From assembly GCA_021323255.1 (NCBI GenBank), contig JAJTCL010000421.1:1-5395 (forward strand): a stretch of 5,395 nt of DNA. The letters are read 5' to 3'. Below the pieces are notes generated by a model that was given only the letters and a program-made list of their open reading frames with translations, was not told where the DNA came from and ran no database searches. This document shows positions 1 through 4,544 of this stretch, one piece after another; the stretch's first letter is position 1; every line of letters starts with the position of its first letter. This DNA comes from Propionibacteriaceae bacterium (lineage in GTDB: Bacteria; Actinomycetota; Actinomycetes; Propionibacteriales; Propionibacteriaceae). The position numbers and the translations under genes are program-made.

Positions 1-1079
1 ACTTCGTGGTAGAGCTCAGCGGGCTCCAGCTTGGCTCGCAGTTCCATCGGCACCGACTGCACGATGGGCTCGAACTGCTCGGTCAGCCACTCGTGAGCCA
101 CGATCGCCTCGTCCGCCCCTTGCTGGTCAGTGCGGGCGCGGTAGTAGTCAAGATCATTAAGCAGTCGCCGAGCCTGGTTCTCCTCGGTATCCATTCCGGT
201 GAGCCGGATCAGCCGGCGCGAATGGTGCCCGGCGTCCACGACCTTGGGTTGGATTCGGATGGTTGAGCCCGGGAAGTCAGTGGTGATGTCGAGCTCAGCG
301 ACGTCGAAGCCGAGGGCGTTGAGCCGGCGGACCCGGCTCTCGATGCGATGCATTTCGCCGGTGTCGAACTCCTCAACGCCGGTCAGCTCGTCCCACAGCT
401 CGCGGTAACGGCTCTCGATGGTCTCCACCAGCACCAGCGGATCCAAGGCCTCATCCAACAGACCGCCAGCTTCCAGATCTGAGAACTCTCCATAGAGGTT
501 GGTTCGGGCGATAGTCAGGTCATGCTCGCGCTGACCTGTGGTGAGCTTGTCATGGAGCTCGCTGGTCTCAGCATCGACCAGATACGCGGCGAAGGCGCCG
601 GCGTCGCGCCGGAACAAGGTATTGGAAAGCGATACGTCGCCCCAGAGGAACCCGATGAGATGCAGTCGTGCCAACAGCACGACCATGGCGTCGACCAGTC
701 GATTGACCGTGTCCTGGCGTACGCCACGGTTGAACAACGACCGATACGGCAGCGAAAACTGCAGGTGCCGGGTGATCAGGATCGGATCAAGCGGCTCGCC
801 GATTCTGTCGGCACGCGCTGTGACCACTCCCACCGCCTCCACAGACGGAGTGTCGAGCCGCGCGAGGTCACGCAGCAACTCGTATTCGCGCAGCGCGAGG
901 TGCTCCATCACCTCCTTGAATGCGTAGATATCACTGCTAACGCGGACGAAACGTACGACGTGCCGGGAGAGACCGCGTGGCAGTGCAACCAGATTCTCCT
1001 CCGGCCAATCGGCCAGGGGAATATCCCAGGGCAGGGTGATCAGCTCGGCGTTAGGCCGTGCCGCGAGGAATCTGGGCAT
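1..1079 (-). CDS. DUF4032 protein with Kdo/WaaP-kinase-like N-terminal domain (3' end cut by window)
   Basis: Translating the minus strand from the ATG at 1079 gives 359 uninterrupted codons running off the left edge, beginning MPRFLAARPNAELITLPWDI. An AGGA ribosome binding site lies 7 nt before the ATG. The N-terminal ~190 residues look like a Kdo/WaaP (lipopolysaccharide-kinase-like) fold. I see a candidate ATP-binding lysine in AFKEV (K55), a catalytic-loop-like stretch LWGDVSLSN (D148, N153) and a DFG-equivalent VDAET (D169). The rest resembles the DUF4032 domain found mainly in Actinobacteria. There is no signal peptide or membrane segment, so it is probably cytoplasmic. It lies downstream of the MsiK/UgpC-like ATPase gene in the same direction with a 66-nt gap, an arrangement I recall as common in actinobacteria. 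Its substrate is unknown; because all key kinase-like residues are kept, a phosphotransferase role is plausible but inferred. Family members usually run past 400 residues, so the C-terminus is missing here. Confidence 0.85.
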   Translation of the reverse strand, partial: MPRFLAARPNAELITLPWDIPLADWPEENLVALPRGLSRHVVRFVRVSSDIYAFKEVMEHLALREYELLRDLARLDTPSVEAVGVVTARADRIGEPLDPILITRHLQFSLPYRSLFNRGVRQDTVNRLVDAMVVLLARLHLIGFLWGDVSLSNTLFRRDAGAFAAYLVDAETSELHDKLTTGQREHDLTIARTNLYGEFSDLEAGGLLDEALDPLVLVETIESRYRELWDELTGVEEFDTGEMHRIESRVRRLNALGFDVAELDITTDFPGSTIRIQPKVVDAGHHSRRLIRLTGMDTEENQARRLLNDLDYYRARTDQQGADEAIVAHEWLTEQFEPIVQSVPMELRAKLEPAELYHE

Positions 1080-1099
1080 GAGCTAATCCTGACATCAAG

Positions 1100-1134
1100 C
1101 AATCGGCCTCCCGCACCGTGCGGGAGGCCGATTG
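1100..1134 (-). terminator. Long palindromic hairpin between the msiK-like gene and the DUF4032 gene
   Basis: This is a 35-nt perfect inverted repeat: two 17-nt arms around one central base. In practice it folds as a stem of about 15 bp with a small loop near CACCGTG. It starts 11 nt after the stop codon of the ATPase gene on the minus strand and ends 20 nt before the DUF4032 start codon. On the minus strand it is followed by GCTTGATGTC, not a clear T-run, so it may be a leaky actinobacterial-type terminator, an attenuator that lowers DUF4032 expression, or a 3'-end mRNA stabiliser. The stem is certain; the function is inferred. Confidence 0.65.
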
Positions 1135-1145
1135 TTCTGATCAGG

Positions 1146-2202
1146 TCATCTCGGATACTCGTCGTTGATGCTATGCAGCTCAGGAGAGAGGCGGTCGCCG
1201 CTCGCCTTGGAGAACACGTGCACGTGTGCCGGATCGACCTGCAGCCGAACGGTCTCGCCACGACGCGGCGGCGTCCGCCCGTGGATCCGGGCGACGATCT
1301 GCTGAGCGGTGATCAACTCATCTTCGGCGATACCCGTCAGGGTGCCGTAGATGAACGCGTCGGCGCCCAGTTCCTCCACGACGCCGACATCGATGCCGAT
1401 GCCCTCACTGACGCCGTCGGACATCTCGAAGTTCTCCGGGCGGATTCCCAGCACGAGGTTCTTCTCATCCGGTGCCTTAGCGAGGGTCTCGCGGGGCACC
1501 GGAACGGTGTAATCACCCAGGTGTATGCCGTCCGGCGCCACGATGCCCTCGATCAGGTTCATGGCAGGCGAGCCGATGAAGCCGGCGACGAACAGGTTTC
1601 GTGGCGCGTCGTACAACTGCAGCGGAGTGTCGCATTGCATCATGAGGCCGTCCTTCAACACCGCTACGCGGTCGCCCATGGTCATGGCCTCGACCTGGTC
1701 ATGGGTCACATAGACAGTGGTGACGCCCAGGCGTGTCTGCAGCGCCGCGATCTGGGTGCGGGTGGAGACGCGGAGCTTGGCGTCGAGGTTGGACAGCGGC
1801 TCGTCCATCAAGAAAACCTGCGGCGAACGTACGATGGCACGACCCATGGCGACGCGCTGCCGCTGGCCGCCGGAGAGAGCCTTTGGCTTGCGGTTGAGGA
1901 AGTCCTCCAAGCCCAGCAGGTGGGCAGCCTCTTGCACGCGCTGCTGGCGCTCGGTCTTGGGAACCCCGGCCATTTTCAGAGCGAAGCCCATGTTGTCGCC
2001 CACCGTCATGTGGGGGTACAGGGCGTAGTTCTGGAAGACCATGGCGATATCGCGGTCCTTGGGCGGAAGGTCGGTGACATCGCGTTCGCCGATCCAGATG
2101 GCTGAATTCGCCGTCGTCGATGTCCAGATTGAGTTTGTCGACGGAGGGGTGGTCGGCACCCGGATAGACGCGGGTCGCCTCCTTGAATGAAACAGTGGCC
2201 AC
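1146..2202 (-). pseudogene. ugpC: MsiK/UgpC-type carbohydrate ABC importer ATPase, frameshifted with Walker A loop deleted
   Basis: Two minus-strand frames together encode a MalK/UgpC/MsiK-family ATPase. The first runs from GTG at 2202 (AAGGAAG ribosome binding site at 2209-2215, 6-nt spacing) and reads MATVSFKEATRVYPG to DDGEF, ending at 2104. The second resumes at 2102 with AIWIGERDVTDLPPKDRDI and continues to the stop at 1146. It contains the Q-loop FQNYALYPHMTV, the signature LSGGQRQRV (1854-1877), Walker B VFLMDEPLSNLD, the H-switch YVTHDQ and a C-terminal TOBE-type regulatory region with LGIRPENFE. Family members have about 27 residues between DGEF and the IWIG-like strand, including GPSGCGKST. 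These are absent, and the junction shifts frame (net loss about 80 bp). Restored, the protein would be about 378 aa, normal for the family. As written it cannot bind ATP. No permease or binding-protein gene is adjacent, which fits a stand-alone MsiK that energises several sugar importers. It is either a true pseudogene or an assembly error. Confidence 0.88.
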
Positions 2203-2220
2203 GCCACACTTCCTTTCCAC

Positions 2221-2236
2221 GGGCAGGTACGTGCCC
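2221..2236. promoter_or_regulatory. Operator-like dyad just upstream of the ATPase ribosome binding site
   Basis: GGGCAGGTACGTGCCC is a 16-bp near-palindrome (arms GGGCA/TGCCC around GGTACG) located 18 nt before the GTG start of the ATPase gene. It could be a repressor site, for example for a sugar-responsive regulator, or a small mRNA hairpin. No regulator family is recognised from the sequence. Confidence 0.3.
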
Positions 2237-2359
2237 GACGATCCGTAGTGGAAATTCGCAGCACGAGGCAGGGACCCGGTGCTGGTCAGAACACTAGCGC
2301 AGCAGAGCTCTCCTGGGCAGTGCCTCCGCGGCCCACCTACGCGCGCGCGTCACGTTCAA

Positions 2360-2417
2360 GATCGGCGACCGGACAAGTCGACATCCCACGATCGGCGATC
2401 GGGCCGTCAACATCCCA
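2360..2417. repeat. Two-copy 30-bp tandem repeat
   Basis: Copy 1 (2360-2388) and copy 2 (2390-2417) both begin GATCGGCGAYCGG and end GTCRACATCCCA, offset by 30 bp, with small differences between. The end of copy 2 also forms the left arm of the hairpin at 2405-2436. The role is unknown; candidates are a decayed intergenic repeat or a pair of protein-binding sites. Confidence 0.65.
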
Positions 2418-2436
2418 TGCTGCTGGGATGTTGACG
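2405..2436. terminator. 13-bp perfect hairpin downstream of sdaA
   Basis: The left arm CGTCAACATCCCA (2405-2417) is perfectly complementary to the right arm TGGGATGTTGACG (2424-2436) around a 6-nt loop, TGCTGC. It lies about 190 nt past the sdaA stop on the minus strand. No T-run follows on either strand, so intrinsic termination is only possible, not clear. It may instead belong to the local repeat cluster. Confidence 0.45.
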
Positions 2437-2495
2437 CCGTACACGGGGCATGCCATGCACAGCGCGAGAACCCATGCTGCGTTGGATGTTGCGCC
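2414..2495. repeat. Imperfect 25-nt direct repeat, copies 57 bp apart
   Basis: Copy 1 (2414-2438) begins CCCATGCTGC, continues GGATGTTG and ends CGCC. Copy 2 (2471-2495) has the same blocks in the same order with one-base shifts. Copy 1 covers the loop and right arm of the 2405-2436 hairpin; copy 2 cannot form the perfect stem. It looks like a degenerate duplicate of that hairpin half. Confidence 0.5.
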
Positions 2496-2623
2496 AGGCC
2501 GTTCTCCGCCCCAGCCTGGGATAGCCGGAGAGCTTCAGATCGCTGGCGAGCTGGCGGATGACCAGTCGCGTCCGTTGAGTCGGCAGGCGTCGACGCCAGC
2601 GCAGGGCAGCAAGCCAGGATCCC

Positions 2624-4000
2624 TCAGCACTCCACGATATTCACAGCCAGCCCGCCGCGCGCCGTCTCCTTGTACTTGATCTTCATATCGGCGCCGGTCT
2701 GCATCATGGTCTTGATCACTTTGTCGAGACTGACGGTGTGCTCGCCGTCGCCGTGAAGTGCCAGCCGGGCTGCGGTGATCGCCTGCACCGAGCCAACGGC
2801 ATTCCTCTCGATGCAAGGAATCTGGACCAGGCCACCTACCGGATCGCAGGTGAGACCCAGATTGTGTTCCATGCCGATCTCTGCGGCGTTCTCCACCTGT
2901 TCCGGCGTCCCGCCCAGGATCTCGGCAAGCGCACCGGAGGCCATCGAGCAAGCAACGCCAACCTCGCCCTGGCAGCCGACCTCTGCGCCGGAGATGGACG
3001 CAGTCTGCTGGTAGATCGCGCCCAAAGCCCCGGCGACGAGCAAGAAGTTGACGATGGCGCTGTTGCCGGTGCCGGGCACGAACGTGACCGCGTAGCGCAA
3101 GACAGCCGGAATGATGCCAGCAGCACCGTTGGTCGGGGCGGTCACTACCCGTCCACCAGATGCGTTCTCCTCGTTGACGGCCAGCGCCCACAACGTCACC
3201 CAGTCGATAGCGGCCAGGGGATCGACTTCCTTGCTGCCCGCGCCGTCGGTCAGCCGCTGATAGATCTCCGCCGAACGACGCCGGACCTTGAGGCCGCCGG
3301 GAAGCACTCCGGGGGTTGAGCAGCCGCGCTCGATGCACTCCGCCATGACTGACCAGATCTTCAGTAACCCAGCACGAACCTCTGCCTCTGAGCGCCGTAC
3401 ACATTCATTGGCAAGCATCACTTGGCTGATGTTCAGGTTCTCCTGGTTGCAGAAATCCAGCAGCTCGATGCCGGTACGGAAGGGATATGGCACCGGCGTC
3501 GGGTCTGGCAGCAGCTGCGGGTGTCCGGACCCGTCGTCATCCAGGACGAATCCGCCGCCGATCGAGTAGTAGGTGCGCTCACTCAGCACCTTGCCTTCGC
3601 AGTACGCGGTGAAGGTCATGCCGTTGGGGTGGAACGGCAGCGAGTGGCGGCGATACAGAAGCAGATCGTCTTCAGGATTGAACGCGACTGGATGCGTGCC
3701 ATTGAGCCGCAGCTGGCCAGTCCGCCTGATCTCGTCGGCGCGCAAGGGGCCGTTAGTGGTGTCGACGGTTTCTGGGTCCTCGCCCTCAAGGCCCAACAGC
3801 ACGGCGTTGTAGCTGCCATGGCCATGTCCCGTGGCCCCCAGTGATCCGAACAGCTCTGACTGAACCCGTGTCGTCCGAGGCAAATCCCCGTCGGCGGCCA
3901 GCGCAGTGATGAAACGCCTCGCTGCGCGCATTGGTCCAACAGTGTGGGAGCTGGATGGACCAATGCCGATGCTGAAGAGATCGAAGACACTGACCGGCAC
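2624..4000 (-). CDS. sdaA: L-serine dehydratase (L-serine ammonia-lyase), iron-sulfur, single-chain
   Basis: This gene encodes a 458-residue iron-sulfur L-serine dehydratase converting L-serine to pyruvate and ammonia in the cytoplasm. The N-terminal beta domain opens VPVSVFDLFSIGIGPSSSHT and contains the GATGHGHGS loop. The C-terminal catalytic domain has TAPTNGAAGIIPAV. The four cysteines expected for the [4Fe-4S] site and the tail that enters it are all present: Cys343 (EVGCQGE), Cys385 (LTCDP), Cys396 (IPCIERN) and the C-terminal Cys458 (NIVEC). I chose the GTG at 4000 rather than an in-frame ATG at 4054 for three reasons. Homologues start just before SVFDLFSIGIG. The cysteine numbering then matches my recollection of the Legionella enzyme exactly. 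The ATG lies inside a hairpin and has no ribosome binding site. A GGAGG at 4013-4017 precedes the GTG with a rather long 12-nt spacing. The gene appears intact, unlike its two neighbours, and is divergent from the threonine dehydrogenase gene, suggesting a shared serine/threonine catabolic locus. Confidence 0.95.
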   Translation of the reverse strand: MPVSVFDLFSIGIGPSSSHTVGPMRAARRFITALAADGDLPRTTRVQSELFGSLGATGHGHGSYNAVLLGLEGEDPETVDTTNGPLRADEIRRTGQLRLNGTHPVAFNPEDDLLLYRRHSLPFHPNGMTFTAYCEGKVLSERTYYSIGGGFVLDDDGSGHPQLLPDPTPVPYPFRTGIELLDFCNQENLNISQVMLANECVRRSEAEVRAGLLKIWSVMAECIERGCSTPGVLPGGLKVRRRSAEIYQRLTDGAGSKEVDPLAAIDWVTLWALAVNEENASGGRVVTAPTNGAAGIIPAVLRYAVTFVPGTGNSAIVNFLLVAGALGAIYQQTASISGAEVGCQGEVGVACSMASGALAEILGGTPEQVENAAEIGMEHNLGLTCDPVGGLVQIPCIERNAVGSVQAITAARLALHGDGEHTVSLDKVIKTMMQTGADMKIKYKETARGGLAVNIVEC

Positions 4001-4035
4001 CGTTCCAGTCTGCCTCCGGTCGGGGGCAGGAACGA

Positions 4036-4065
4036 ATGAGCCCTGCCGGCTCATACCCGGCAGGG
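4036..4065 (-). promoter_or_regulatory. Leader hairpin upstream of sdaA with an alternative fold
   Basis: Arms CCCTGCCGG (4041-4049) and CCGGCAGGG (4057-4065) form a perfect 9-bp stem with loop CTCATAC (GTATGAG in the sdaA-sense RNA). A second, mutually exclusive 7-bp hairpin pairs ATGAGCC (4036-4042) with GGCTCAT (4048-4054) around CTGCC. Both would sit 36 or more nt upstream of the sdaA GTG if the transcript starts farther upstream. This suggests a folding switch or attenuator; no known riboswitch class is recognised. Confidence 0.45.
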
Positions 4066-4258
4066 CCGCGAAAGGGCACTCTCAGTCTGCTGCTTGGGCT
4101 GATATGAACTCTGCAGCGACACGCCCCCGGGACCCTGTCGGTATCAATTGTTTCGACACGCCGTTAATTCCCTATGACACGCCGATGACGAGAAAAAGAC
4201 AGCTCCACCTCTTGCCAAGGGGTCCCAGGAGGCATTTAATTGGTCTACGCCACATCGC
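4066..4258. promoter_or_regulatory. Divergent sdaA/tdh control region with GACACGCC repeats and a TGTCG-N13-CGACA dyad
   Basis: This stretch is the least GC-rich part of the intergenic region, with patches such as CAATTG, TTAATT and AGAAAAAGAC at 4140-4200. It has three direct copies of GACACGCC at 4118-4125, 4155-4162 and 4176-4183, the last two spaced 21 bp (two helical turns). An inverted repeat TGTCG-N13-CGACA spans 4136-4158 around CAATTG. The promoters of both divergent genes probably lie here, but only weak hexamers are visible (for example TATGAC at 4173 on the plus strand). The repeats could be operators for a regulator common to both genes; its identity is unknown. Confidence 0.4.
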
Positions 4259-4316
4259 GAGCTTCGGTTCGCCAGTGGCACGAAGCTCCGGTCAACTCAT
4301 ACTTGACCGGAGCTTC
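4259..4316 (+). promoter_or_regulatory. Strong hairpin with competing upstream arm, attenuator-like, in the tdh leader
   Basis: A perfect 14-bp stem pairs 4282-4295 (GAAGCTCCGGTCAA) with 4303-4316 around loop CTCATAC. The left arm can instead pair upstream: GAGCTTCG (4259-4266) with CGAAGCTC (4281-4288). Segments one and three both contain GAGCTTC and compete for segment two, which is the layout of a terminator/antiterminator switch. On the plus strand it is followed by ACCCATCTATTTG, which has only a weak T content. It lies 223 nt before the tdh start. Whether it is transcribed toward tdh, or is a terminator of an unseen short RNA, is unknown. Confidence 0.45.
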
Positions 4317-4470
4317 ACCCATCTATTTGAGGTTGCGCTCGCGCAACGGGCGCTGGAGGCCGACTCGGTTCGTCGCTCTACGCGAGACGAAAAGCGTGTC
4401 TCGCTCATCGCTCCTGCACTCGCCGGCGGCGCCCTCCGACGCTCGCGCAACAGGCCATCACGCTCGCGCC
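4317..4470 (+). other. Structured, repeat-rich part of the tdh upstream region
   Basis: No gene is recognised here. Two smaller hairpins are visible: GTTGCG (4332-4337) with CGCAAC (4342-4347), and GCGAGAC (4382-4388) with GTCTCGC (4398-4404). CGCTCGCGC occurs three times (4336, 4440, 4461), the first two extending to CGCTCGCGCAAC. The frame upstream of tdh is open through this stretch, but its translation is low-complexity basic/serine-rich and not like any TDH N-terminus, so I do not call it coding. Confidence 0.4.
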
Positions 4471-4544
4471 TTCACCTCCCCTTGCTGCCACTTCGCTGCG
4501 CGCCGCAGTGTGGCAGTGTGGCGATGTGGGAGGTGGCTGGTGAA
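4471..4544 (+). promoter_or_regulatory. Fold that could hide the tdh ribosome binding site and start codon
   Basis: CACCTCCC (4473-4480) is perfectly complementary to GGGAGGTG (4528-4535), which contains the tdh Shine-Dalgarno sequence. The overlapping TTCACC (4471-4476) is complementary to GGTGAA (4539-4544), which contains the GTG start codon. Between them, CTGCCAC (4485-4491) pairs with GTGGCAG (4510-4516), enclosing CTGCG/CGCAG around the triloop CGC. This nested structure could repress translation initiation until opened. GGAGGT at 4529-4534 with 5-nt spacing to the GTG is otherwise a strong ribosome binding site. Confidence 0.5.

Larger units (their letters stand above)
2203..2623. other. 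420-bp intergenic region without a convincing gene
   Basis: This stretch lies between the sdaA stop and the ATPase start, with both genes on the minus strand. No reading frame here resembles a known protein or has a good ribosome binding site. It holds a 30-bp tandem repeat, a 13-bp-stem hairpin, an imperfect 25-nt repeat, an alternating CG run (2339-2350), a 12-bp palindrome GGCGTCGACGCC (2586-2597) and a weak 6-bp-stem hairpin (2494-2519). The ATPase promoter should lie within it on the minus strand, but I cannot find a clear -35/-10 pair. Confidence 0.7.

Noticed and set aside
522..2105. A 527-codon plus-strand open frame opposite the DUF4032 and ATPase genes
   Set aside because: It lies antisense to two recognisable genes, its translation resembles no family, and long antisense frames are common in high-GC DNA.
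2339..2350. Alternating CG run (possible Z-DNA)
   Set aside because: A 12-bp run is expected by chance in DNA of this base composition and has no supporting context.
2360..2495. CRISPR-like repeats
   Set aside because: Only two tandem units with one base between them and no uniform spacers; no cas genes.
2248..2679. A 143-codon plus-strand open frame in the sdaA-ATPase gap
   Set aside because: Low-complexity Ser/Pro/Arg-rich translation, crosses the repeats and the end of sdaA, and matches nothing recognised.
4036..4140. Glycine, TPP or similar riboswitch upstream of sdaA
   Set aside because: Strings such as CTGAGAG recall riboswitch cores, but the conserved core elements and their order are absent.
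4241..4316. Possible tRNA suggested by a GGTTCG-like string and strong stems
   Set aside because: No acceptor stem, anticodon arm or proper T-arm can be arranged; the stems are extended hairpins instead.
4240..4539. In-frame N-terminal extension of tdh starting at 4240
   Set aside because: TDH proteins start at the MKAL-like motif; GTG 4540 has a strong ribosome binding site, and the upstream translation is basic/serine-rich without homology.
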